From assembly GCA_024641205.1 (NCBI GenBank), contig JAHEDM010000148.1, positions 1 through 6,807 of the forward strand: a DNA stretch of 6,807 nucleotides, given 5' to 3'. The notes under the pieces are model-generated. The model was not told the DNA's origin and searched no databases. It saw nothing but the letters and a program-made list of their open reading frames with translations. Of the stretch, positions 1 to 5,112 are shown piece after piece (the stretch's first letter is position 1; each line of letters opens with the position of its first letter). Source of the DNA: Actinomycetes bacterium. GTDB lineage: Bacteria; Actinomycetota; Acidimicrobiia; Spongiisociales; UBA4744. The translations under genes and the position numbers were made by a program.

Positions 1-141
1 AGCGCTGAGCATCCCTCCCCCCTGGCGAGCGAAGCGAGTCGGTTGGGGGGAGGTGTCGAACCCGAATAGGGTCGACGGAGGGGGGATCGTTCCCACCAAG
101 AGGCCTGTACTAGGGATTGACCAGTTACTGGATACTGGGTA
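1..141. other. Non-coding stretch downstream of the first gene
   Basis: No convincing gene is visible here. The stretch lies 3' of the minus-strand gene ending at 142 and runs to the window edge. It holds two inverted repeats. The first is a 9-bp perfect stem with arms 14-22 (CCTCCCCCC) and 45-53 (GGGGGGAGG) around a 22-base loop rich in GCGAG/GCGAA. The second has arms 55-63 and 69-76, pairing 8 bp with one bulged A at 60 and a GAATA loop. Neither is followed by a clear T-tract on either strand, so neither is a textbook intrinsic terminator. They could still end transcription of the gene above or belong to an interspersed intergenic repeat. Confidence 0.6.
14..53. repeat. GC-rich inverted repeat (9-bp stem hairpin)
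   Basis: Bases 14-22 and 45-53 are exact reverse complements (CCTCCCCCC / GGGGGGAGG). The loop contains the near-repeat GCGAGCGAAGCGAG. This could be a terminator-like structure without a U-tract or one copy of an interspersed repeat; one window cannot tell these apart. The pairing is seen directly and the role is inference. Confidence 0.55.
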
Positions 142-145
142 CTAG
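125..145. repeat. Three degenerate tandem heptamers (NTACTGG)
   Basis: Three back-to-back 7-base units are visible: TTACTGG (125-131), ATACTGG (132-138) and GTACTAG (139-145). GTACTAG also occurs at 107-113. The last unit contains the TAG stop codon (minus strand, 144-142) of the neighbouring gene. The array is very short and may be chance or the remnant of a small intergenic repeat. Confidence 0.4.
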
Positions 146-837
146 ATCTTCACGTCGATCAAGATTGGTGCCGGGCGAAAGTCGGCCCGGTTGCGCGGGG
201 AGAGGGATGCCAGGGGATGAGCAACGATCACGACCTCTCCCTCGAGGAGGGACGTGCGCAGCGCCACGTCGGCTACGCGGGCGGTGGTCCACATTCTCGA
301 CCCGACGAGGGCGGCCACCGGCAGGAGAACGGCTTCGGCTTCCTCCGGTGGTGCAACTTCGACCATCATCCCAAGGTACGTCAAGCCTCGGGCGATGGCC
401 CTTCTGTCCGTGAACAACGTGGCGGCTGTGCCGCCTGATCCGCGCGCAGCTTCCAGGACCGCCAGGGTTGTCTCGCCAAGAGATACGACGCCCAGGGTGG
501 CGCGATGGGCGATTCGCAACCCGATCTCGTCCGCCCAGGCAGGGTCGTCGAGCTGCTCGAGAATCCGAAGCAGGGCCGTTCGTCCCACGTTCTGTTCCTG
601 ACCCAGGACGGCGTCCGTTACCGCCAGGATGAAGGGGCTGTCGGCTCGGCGCCGCCTGAGGTCCGAAACGGCTTTCCGGTCCGGGCGGTCCCAGTCACCG
701 TCCAGCATCTCCAGGATGGCGAGCGCCGCGGTGTGGGCCGACCGTACGGGATCAGCCCAGGCGTCCCGGGCTACGGCTTGCAGGCGATCAAGCGGAGAGT
801 CTTGCATACCGTCGCCAAAACTATCGCTCCCGAGCAC
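142..837 (-). CDS. Uncharacterised 231-aa protein, possible eIF2B-like fold
   Basis: I do not recognise this protein with certainty. It has no signal peptide and no membrane segment, so it is probably cytosolic. The N-terminal half (about 12-110) is helical and charged. The C-terminal half (about 115-210) has an alternating strand-helix pattern with GETTLAVLEAAR at 121-132, a segment ending in TDRRAIARGLTYLG (143-156), then a hydrophobic strand around 171-179 and VVIVAHPLA at 202-210. This order resembles the Rossmann-like C-terminal half of eIF2B-alpha/beta/delta-related proteins (a family that also holds methylthioribose-1-phosphate isomerase and ribose-1,5-bisphosphate isomerase). The family's usual RP..EG and GAD..NG motifs are degenerate or absent, so catalysis by that route is doubtful. 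The GTG start at 837 lies 51 bases after ppa on the same strand. ATG at 807 (221 aa) is an equal alternative, because neither has a clear Shine-Dalgarno site. That it is a real gene is likely; the fold is only a guess. Confidence 0.72.
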   Translation of the reverse strand: MLGSDSFGDGMQDSPLDRLQAVARDAWADPVRSAHTAALAILEMLDGDWDRPDRKAVSDLRRRRADSPFILAVTDAVLGQEQNVGRTALLRILEQLDDPAWADEIGLRIAHRATLGVVSLGETTLAVLEAARGSGGTAATLFTDRRAIARGLTYLGMMVEVAPPEEAEAVLLPVAALVGSRMWTTARVADVALRTSLLEGEVVIVAHPLASLSPRNRADFRPAPILIDVKI

Positions 838-888
838 GGGTGGTGGCTCGTGCAGCTACTTGAAACCTGGGTTGGCAAGGGTTGTGGG

Positions 889-1374
889 CTATCCGCGGTA
901 GGCGGCGCGCGATTTGGCAATGATCTCGAGGGTCTCGTCGAGGTTGTGCCAGCCGAGCGCGGCCGTCTTCTTCTCTTCGAGATCCTTGTAAACCGTGAAG
1001 AAGTGCTCGATCTCCTTGAGCATGTGTGGGGGCATGTCGTCAAGAGCCTGAATGTCCGCCCAGACCGGTTCGCCCAGCGGCACCCCGATTACCTTGTGGT
1101 CCGGATGGCCTTGGTCTTCCATGAGGAAGAGACCTATCGGCCTGATCCGAATGTGGCAGCCGGGGAACGTAGCTTCGGACACGAGGGCCAGGGCATCGAG
1201 CGGGTCGCCGTCCTCGGCCAGGGTGTCGGGGATGTAGCCGTAGTCGGCCGGGTAACGGGTCGCCGTGAACAGCATGCGGTCGAGGTAGATGTTTCCTGAC
1301 TCGTGGTCCACCTCGTATTTGTTGCGGCTCCCCTTGGGGATTTCGACGATCATGGTGATTGCCGAGTTCTGCAT
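889..1374 (-). CDS. ppa: Inorganic pyrophosphatase, family I (161 aa)
   Basis: Cytosolic enzyme hydrolysing diphosphate to two phosphates, which pulls nucleotide polymerisation and amino-acid activation forward. The family is unmistakable: EIPKGSRNKYEVD at 11-23, YPADYGYIP at 41-49, the signature DGDPLDA at 55-61, PG at 71-72, D87/D92/K94, and HFF..YKDLE near the C-terminus. D55, D57, D60, D87 and D92 match the metal-binding aspartates of the E. coli enzyme (65, 67, 70, 97, 102). H24 matches His21, described in the M. tuberculosis enzyme. The usual Glu after D87 is Gln (Q88). I chose ATG 1374 because it gives the compact N-terminus of actinobacterial homologues and has a weak AAGGGC 4 bases upstream. 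The frame is open to ATG 1467, but that start adds 31 unmatched residues and nearly reaches the divergent pruA start. The gene may be co-transcribed with the downstream unknown gene. Confidence 0.96.
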   Translation of the reverse strand: MQNSAITMIVEIPKGSRNKYEVDHESGNIYLDRMLFTATRYPADYGYIPDTLAEDGDPLDALALVSEATFPGCHIRIRPIGLFLMEDQGHPDHKVIGVPLGEPVWADIQALDDMPPHMLKEIEHFFTVYKDLEEKKTAALGWHNLDETLEIIAKSRAAYRG

Positions 1375-1456
1375 GGTGCCCTTCATTGGCTTCCGCAAGG
1401 CTACCGGCGGAATCGTTCGACGGATCCAGATAGGCTCGGGAGCACGAAGACACATC

Positions 1457-1463
1457 GAGGAGG
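1457..1463 (+). promoter_or_regulatory. Ribosome binding site of pruA
   Basis: GAGGAGG at 1457-1463 is a near-perfect Shine-Dalgarno sequence, 6 bases before the GTG at 1470. It fixes the start of the dehydrogenase at this non-ATG codon. Confidence 0.85.
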
Positions 1464-1469
1464 CCAATC

Positions 1470-3023
1470 GTGTTTCAGCCCTTCGTCAACGAGCCCTACT
1501 CAGACTTCACCGTCCCTGCCAATGAGGCTGCCTACCGTCTGGCTCTGGCCGGGGTTCGGGAGCACCTCGGGGTTCACTATCCGCTTGTCATCGGAGGCGA
1601 GCACATCGACTCTGGTAGAAAGATCGAAAGCGTGAATCCTGGTCGGCCGAAGGAACTGGTTGGGTCGGCGGCCGGGGCCGACGCCCAATTGGCCGAACGG
1701 GCCATCGAGGCGGCCTGGGCTGCGTTTGCCGGGTGGTCGCAACGTTCGGCAGAGGATCGGGGCAGGCATCTCGTGAAACTGGCCGCGCTCATGCGTGACC
1801 GGAAGTACGAGTTGTCCGCCTGGGAGACGATGGAAGCTTCCAAGAACTGGCCGGAAGCAGAGGCCGATGTGGCGGAAGCCATCGACTTCGTCGAGTACTA
1901 CGCCCGCCAGGCTGTTCAGTTGGCGAAACCAATTGAGGTGGGTGACTATCCGGGTGAGGAGAACGAGTCCCACCTCATTCCGATCGGCGCAGGCGTCGTG
2001 ATCCCGCCGTGGAACTTCCCCCTGGCCATCCTGGCAGGCATGGCCATCGGACCCGTGGCGGCGGGCAACACCGTAGTTGTAAAACCTGCCTCAACCACTC
2101 CGATCATTGCCGCCAAGTTCATCGAGCTGGTGGAAGCAGCCGGGTTTCCCCCGGGAGTGATCAACTACCTCCCCGGGGCGGGCAGTGAGATCGGTGACAT
2201 CCTGGTCGACCATCCACGCACCCGGTTCGTCAACTTCACCGGCTCGAAGGAAGTGGGCCTGCGGATCGCTGCGCGGTCGGCGACCGTGCAGCCCGGGCAG
2301 ATGTGGCTGAAACGGGCCTACATGGAGATGGGCGGCAAGGACGCACAGATCGTCGACGAAACCGCTGATCTCGCGGCAGCCGCCCGGGGCGCGGTAGCCG
2401 GCGCTTTCGGTTTTCAGGGCCAGAAATGTTCCGCTTGTTCCCGTCTAATCGTCGTGGACGCTGTCTACGACGAGGTTCTGGACGCCGTGGTCGGGCATAC
2501 CGCGGAGCTGTCCATCGGCCCGGCTGAAGACGATTTCAACGTCAATGCTGTGATCAGCGCCGGTCAGCAACGGTCGATTCTCGAGGAGATCGAGAAAGGG
2601 CGGGCTGTATCCAAACTGGTGGCGGGCGGCCAACCAGTTGACCTCGAAGGAGGCTTCTACATACAGCCCACCGTATTTGCCGAGGTTGAGCCCGACAGCC
2701 GTCTTGCCCAGCATGAGATCTTCGGACCGGTTCTCTCGGTCATCCGGGCGTCGGATTTCGATCACGCTCTGCGTATCGCCAACAGCACCGAATACGCTCT
2801 CACCGGTGGGCTCTTCAGCTCGGATCGCGATCGTATTGAGCGGGCACGGAGGGAGTTCCACGTCGGCAACCTCTATATCAACCGCAAGATCACGGGGGCG
2901 CTGGTCGGCGTGCAACCGTTCGGGGGATTCCGGATGTCCGGATCAAACGCCAAAGCAGGTGGACCGGATTACCTGCGGCTCTTCATGGAAATGAAGACGG
3001 TCGCAGAGCGGTGGATCGGCTAG
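1470..3023 (+). CDS. pruA: 1-pyrroline-5-carboxylate dehydrogenase (L-glutamate gamma-semialdehyde dehydrogenase), 517 aa
   Basis: NAD-dependent aldehyde dehydrogenase oxidising glutamate semialdehyde to glutamate, the last step of proline and arginine/ornithine breakdown; cytosolic. It is collinear with Bacillus RocA over its whole length, including the N-terminal arm of this single-function class. Visible motifs: PWNFP 180-184 with N182, K205 in VVVKPAS (cofactor pocket), FTGS 256-259, general base E286 in MEMGGKD, catalytic C320 in GQKCSACSR, E416 in HEIFGP, and the C-terminal block QPFGGF.MSG..AKAGGPDYL (482-502) typical of this subfamily. The length matches the family (about 515). GTG start with a strong Shine-Dalgarno. 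It is divergent from ppa. No proline dehydrogenase (putA/PRODH) gene lies in the window, so its partner is encoded elsewhere or just outside. The alternative name is rocA; the biochemical assignment is secure. Confidence 0.96.
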   Translation: MFQPFVNEPYSDFTVPANEAAYRLALAGVREHLGVHYPLVIGGEHIDSGRKIESVNPGRPKELVGSAAGADAQLAERAIEAAWAAFAGWSQRSAEDRGRHLVKLAALMRDRKYELSAWETMEASKNWPEAEADVAEAIDFVEYYARQAVQLAKPIEVGDYPGEENESHLIPIGAGVVIPPWNFPLAILAGMAIGPVAAGNTVVVKPASTTPIIAAKFIELVEAAGFPPGVINYLPGAGSEIGDILVDHPRTRFVNFTGSKEVGLRIAARSATVQPGQMWLKRAYMEMGGKDAQIVDETADLAAAARGAVAGAFGFQGQKCSACSRLIVVDAVYDEVLDAVVGHTAELSIGPAEDDFNVNAVISAGQQRSILEEIEKGRAVSKLVAGGQPVDLEGGFYIQPTVFAEVEPDSRLAQHEIFGPVLSVIRASDFDHALRIANSTEYALTGGLFSSDRDRIERARREFHVGNLYINRKITGALVGVQPFGGFRMSGSNAKAGGPDYLRLFMEMKTVAERWIG

Positions 3024-3028
3024 AGCGC

Positions 3029-3058
3029 AAAAAGGGGGCGCACCGGAGTGCGCCCCCC
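3029..3058 (-). terminator. Intrinsic terminator between two convergent genes
   Basis: A perfect 10-bp stem, GGGGGCGCAC (3034-3043) against GTGCGCCCCC (3048-3057), with a 4-base CGGA loop. On the minus strand the stem is followed by five T (complement of 3029-3033), so it is a classical intrinsic terminator for the small gene ending at 3072. For pruA (stop 3021-3023) it lies right after the stop but lacks a plus-strand U-tract. It probably acts mainly on the minus strand and may partly block the plus strand. Confidence 0.88.
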
Positions 3059-3071
3059 GTAAAGACCCTGG

Positions 3072-3332
3072 TTACTGGCCTTCGACCTCGTCTTGAACCT
3101 GCTCGACGGCAGTCTCGGCCTCTTCTTTGACCGCTCCAACGTCCTCGGTTGCCTCGGCGACGACGTCATCGCCCTTGCCCACCTTGTCCTCGACGAAGTC
3201 CTTGGTCTTCTCGATGGTGTCTCCGGCCATGTCCTTAGCCTTGGCGGCCATTGGCTTGGCCTTCTCGGAGAGCTCTGCAGTTCCCTCTTTGGCTTTGCCG
3301 AACCAGCCTTTTACCGTGTCCATGAAACCCAT
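3072..3332 (-). CDS. Small helical, charge-polarised protein (86 aa)
   Basis: The function is unknown. The protein is almost wholly predicted amphipathic helix, with no signal peptide, cysteine or histidine. The N-terminus (MGFMDTVKGWFGKAK, 1-15) is amphipathic with W10 and F11. Residues 1-53 hold 11 of the 12 lysines. Residues 54-86 hold one lysine and 12 Asp/Glu, so charge is strongly segregated. The KAK/AKD/EKTKDFVEDK pattern resembles LEA-like, CsbD/YtxH-like stress proteins and the short actinobacterial MT0933-type 'antitoxin' family (MGxxDKxK start). I cannot choose between these, and no toxin gene adjoins it. ATG 3332 is chosen because AAGGAG (3345-3340) sits 7 bases upstream; the longer frame to 3386 crosses the promoter-like region. 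It is a single gene with its own promoter and terminator, consistent with independent, perhaps stress-type, control (inference). Confidence 0.85.
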   Translation of the reverse strand: MGFMDTVKGWFGKAKEGTAELSEKAKPMAAKAKDMAGDTIEKTKDFVEDKVGKGDDVVAEATEDVGAVKEEAETAVEQVQDEVEGQ

Positions 3333-3356
3333 GTTCTCACTCCTTCGATCAGGGGG

Positions 3357-3378
3357 ATTGTCGACAATACGTATCATA
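3357..3378 (-). promoter_or_regulatory. Probable promoter with overlapping palindromic operator
   Basis: On the minus strand TATGAT (3378-3373) is one mismatch from the -10 consensus and lies about 40 bases before the ATG at 3332. No good -35 is seen at 17-19 bases. Immediately downstream is the perfect 12-bp palindrome ATTGTCGACAAT (3357-3368), which spans the expected start of transcription and overlaps the smaller palindrome ATACGTAT (3367-3374). The core TTGTCGACAA fits the TNGTNNACNA pattern of GntR/FadR-type operators. A 12-bp palindrome is expected once or twice by chance in a window this size, so its placement is the main argument. Confidence 0.45.
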
Positions 3379-3392
3379 GGGATCACCGGACC

Positions 3393-3413
3393 CGGCCGGA
3401 GACACGCCGGCCG
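3393..3413 (-). terminator. Hairpin just after the nuclease gene, possible terminator
   Basis: Arms CGGCCGG (3393-3399) and CCGGCCG (3407-3413) form a perfect 7-bp GC stem with a 7-base loop, starting 4 bases after the nuclease stop codon on the minus strand. There is no T-tract, so it would be a stem-only terminator of the type proposed for actinobacteria. It also separates the nuclease gene from the promoter of the next gene. Confidence 0.42.
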
Positions 3414-3416
3414 TAT

Positions 3417-4229
3417 TCAATAGTCGAATGTGGCGGCCGTATGTCCTTCGGTATCGAGGAGCAACGCGGAATCACCGGCGTTGCTCCACACCGGGCCGTC
3501 TGCGCACCAATACCTGTTTCCGGCTTCGTCTTGCCCGCAGCCGGTGTGGACGATGAGTTCTTCCCCGGGAGCAAGTCTGGTTCCCCTCGGGAACAGATAT
3601 CGGTGCACCGAGGAGGCATCTCGCAACGTCCACCCGGTGAGATCGATCTCAGCTTGATCGGCGTTGATGACGGCCACCCATTCGCCGTTCAGGTTGTCTT
3701 CATCGGGTCCGGGTGGATTGGCCTCGATCTTCGTGATCGCAACGTTTGGTCCGGAGGCCATACAGGTGGCCGGCGACCACATTCCGCGTTGGTTCTGGTG
3801 TGCATCCCGCGCCGCAACATCGATGCTGTTTTGCAGCACAGTGTTTGGCTCATAGGCCCGCGCCAGAACCCATCCACGCTGGGCGATCTCTTCGTTGACG
3901 AGGATGCCGTCCTGGTAGACGTAGGCGAGGAGACGTTCATATTGGTCACGCTGTTCCACGTCGGTCACGATCTCGACGTCAGCATTTCCCACCAGCCGAC
4001 GCAGTCCGGCCGCCGATTCATCCCCGAAGCACTCATCGGACTCGGGCGCGTTGACTCCGATGAGGCGGACTCTCTCCTCGGTGCCTTCGATCTCAACAAC
4101 GAGCGAGTCGCCATCTTGCACATCGACGACATGGGCCGGTATTCCCGGAGCGGTTGAGGTCGTTACAGCCGCCGGGGTACAGGCAGTAACCCCGGCGACG
4201 ATAATCATGGCTGATAGGTACGGCTTCAT
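3417..4229 (-). CDS. Predicted lipoprotein with thermonuclease (SNase-like) and lamin-tail domains, 270 aa
   Basis: Predicted exported, lipid-anchored nuclease. The N-terminus is a lipoprotein signal: MKPYLSAMII... with lipobox VTAC, lipidated C17. A Thr/Ala-rich linker (18-30) follows. The SNase-like domain (about 31-155) shows DGDS (39-42), RLIGVNAPE (55-63), the RDQYERLLAYVY block (94-105) and VNEEIAQRGW (111-120). D41, R55, E63 and R99 match Asp21, Arg35, Glu43 and Arg87 of staphylococcal nuclease, so the catalytic set is present. The Asp40 ligand is Asn60, as in many bacterial relatives. A lamin-tail domain (about 160-270) follows: ITKIEANPPG, GEWVAVIN, LTGWTLRD, FP.GT.L.PGE, and WSNAGDSALLLD..G. 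Lamin-tail domains often accompany secreted nucleases and may bind polymers or the surface. C67, C156, C231 and C242 could form disulfides outside the cell. Likely role: degrading extracellular nucleic acid. ATG 4229 has no Shine-Dalgarno but gives a complete signal peptide. Confidence 0.9.
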   Translation of the reverse strand: MKPYLSAMIIVAGVTACTPAAVTTSTAPGIPAHVVDVQDGDSLVVEIEGTEERVRLIGVNAPESDECFGDESAAGLRRLVGNADVEIVTDVEQRDQYERLLAYVYQDGILVNEEIAQRGWVLARAYEPNTVLQNSIDVAARDAHQNQRGMWSPATCMASGPNVAITKIEANPPGPDEDNLNGEWVAVINADQAEIDLTGWTLRDASSVHRYLFPRGTRLAPGEELIVHTGCGQDEAGNRYWCADGPVWSNAGDSALLLDTEGHTAATFDY

Positions 4230-4238
4230 CGAGGCCGT

Positions 4239-4244
4239 ATGGTA
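4239..4244 (-). promoter_or_regulatory. Candidate -10 element of the nuclease gene
   Basis: On the minus strand TACCAT (4244-4239) fits TANNNT and ends 9 bases before the ATG at 4229. With no Shine-Dalgarno present, this spacing would suit a leaderless or near-leaderless transcript, common in actinobacteria. No convincing -35 is visible. The whole divergent gap to the hydrolase gene is only 53 bases (4230-4282), so promoters for both genes must overlap or lie inside coding sequence. Confidence 0.3.
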
Positions 4245-4282
4245 CGGGACGGCTGTGACGGGTAGACATCGGAGGGTCGATC

Positions 4283-5074
4283 ATGCATTTCGTGGAAGTT
4301 CGGGACACTACGCTCGCGTATCAATCGAGAGGAGCGGGCGACCTGGCAGTATTTGTGCACGGTTTTCCCCTCGATCACCGGCTGTGGCTCGATCAGCTCG
4401 ACGCCCTCGGGGATCTTCGACAGTGCGTAGCGCCCGACCTGCGCGGCTCCGGGTGGTCGGACCCTGTTACCTCCCGGGTGCTCTCCATGGAACAACTGGC
4501 AGACGATCTGGCCGAGCTCATCGACAACCTGGGCCACACAACCGCCGACGTGGTTTCATTGTCGATGGGCGGCTACGCGGCGCTGGCACTTTGGGAACGG
4601 CATCCGGATCGGGTTCGCAGCCTGGTTCTGATGGATACCCGTTCCGGCGCAGACTCAGAGGCGGGACGGGCGGCCCGCCGGGACACGGCAGAGCGTGTCG
4701 CCGGGGAGGGCTCGGGAGTCCTGGTAGCCGATCTCCAGAAAGCTCTGCTTGCCCCCGGTGCCGGGCTGGCCGCCCGGGTCAGGCTTCGAAGCATGATCGA
4801 GGCAACTGCACCGGAAACCATCGTTGCCTCGCTGGAAGGCATGGCCCGTCGGGCCGATCGCACCGCCACCTTGTCCTCAATCACGGTACCTACTCTGGTC
4901 ATGGTCGGTGAGGCGGACGGGCTCGCCCCTCCCGATGTCGCCGAGCACATGGCCGAGCTGATTTCCGGAGCCGGATGTGTGGTCATACCCGGCGCGGGGC
5001 ACCTCCCGCCCATCGAAACCCCCGAGGCGGTGAGTGAGGCGCTGCGCGAGTTCTGGGAGAAGGCAGACGGCTAG
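4283..5074 (+). CDS. Alpha/beta-fold hydrolase, 263 aa
   Basis: Cytosolic hydrolase of the alpha/beta superfamily, with an overall look close to 3-oxoadipate enol-lactonase (PcaD)/RsbQ-like enzymes; the substrate cannot be read from sequence. Visible: oxyanion motif VHGFP (25-29), DLRGSGWSD (52-60), nucleophile elbow SLSMGG (92-97) with S94, acid D212 in GEADG, and H240 in GAGHLPPIE. The catalytic triad is complete. The elbow has Ser92 where G-x-S-x-G members carry Gly, a conservative change. The segment DTRSGADSEAGRAARRD (118-134) leads into the helical cap (about 135-190). Length is normal for the family. The ATG at 4283 has GGAGGG (4271-4276) 6 bases upstream. It is divergent from the nuclease gene and convergent with the flavoprotein gene, leaving only 38 bases to the latter's stop codon. 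No aromatic-degradation genes adjoin it, so a lactonase role is not supported. Confidence 0.92.
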   Translation: MHFVEVRDTTLAYQSRGAGDLAVFVHGFPLDHRLWLDQLDALGDLRQCVAPDLRGSGWSDPVTSRVLSMEQLADDLAELIDNLGHTTADVVSLSMGGYAALALWERHPDRVRSLVLMDTRSGADSEAGRAARRDTAERVAGEGSGVLVADLQKALLAPGAGLAARVRLRSMIEATAPETIVASLEGMARRADRTATLSSITVPTLVMVGEADGLAPPDVAEHMAELISGAGCVVIPGAGHLPPIETPEAVSEALREFWEKADG

Positions 5075-5112
5075 CAGCTAATTGATCTTTGTTGGTGGGA
5101 GCCAATTGAGCC

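Noticed and set aside
41..85. Possible G-quadruplex from the G-runs at 45-50, 69-71 and 80-85
   Set aside because: Only three separated runs of three or more G are present, with long loops. The C-run at 17-22 offers a much better duplex partner.
505..1299. Plus-strand open frame (264 codons) opposite the unknown gene and ppa
   Set aside because: It overlaps the unmistakable pyrophosphatase on the other strand and has no recognisable family features.
1375..1467. 31-codon N-terminal extension of the pyrophosphatase to ATG 1467
   Set aside because: The added residues do not match the family N-terminus and would consume the whole promoter space shared with divergent pruA.
1375..1469. Divergent promoters between ppa and pruA
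   Set aside because: TANNNT-like hexamers exist on both strands (for example TAGGCT at 1431-1436) but none has a fitting -35, so I could not place either promoter with support.
3093..4157. Long plus-strand open frame (354 codons) opposite the small gene and the nuclease gene
   Set aside because: It is antisense to two well-supported genes, runs through their promoter and terminator regions, and shows no domain pattern. It is a GC-rich shadow frame.
4051..4911. Plus-strand open frame (286 codons) across the nuclease 5' end and the hydrolase gene
   Set aside because: Arg/Gly/Ser-rich low-complexity translation typical of an off-frame reading. The hydrolase frame holds the catalytic motifs and the Shine-Dalgarno.
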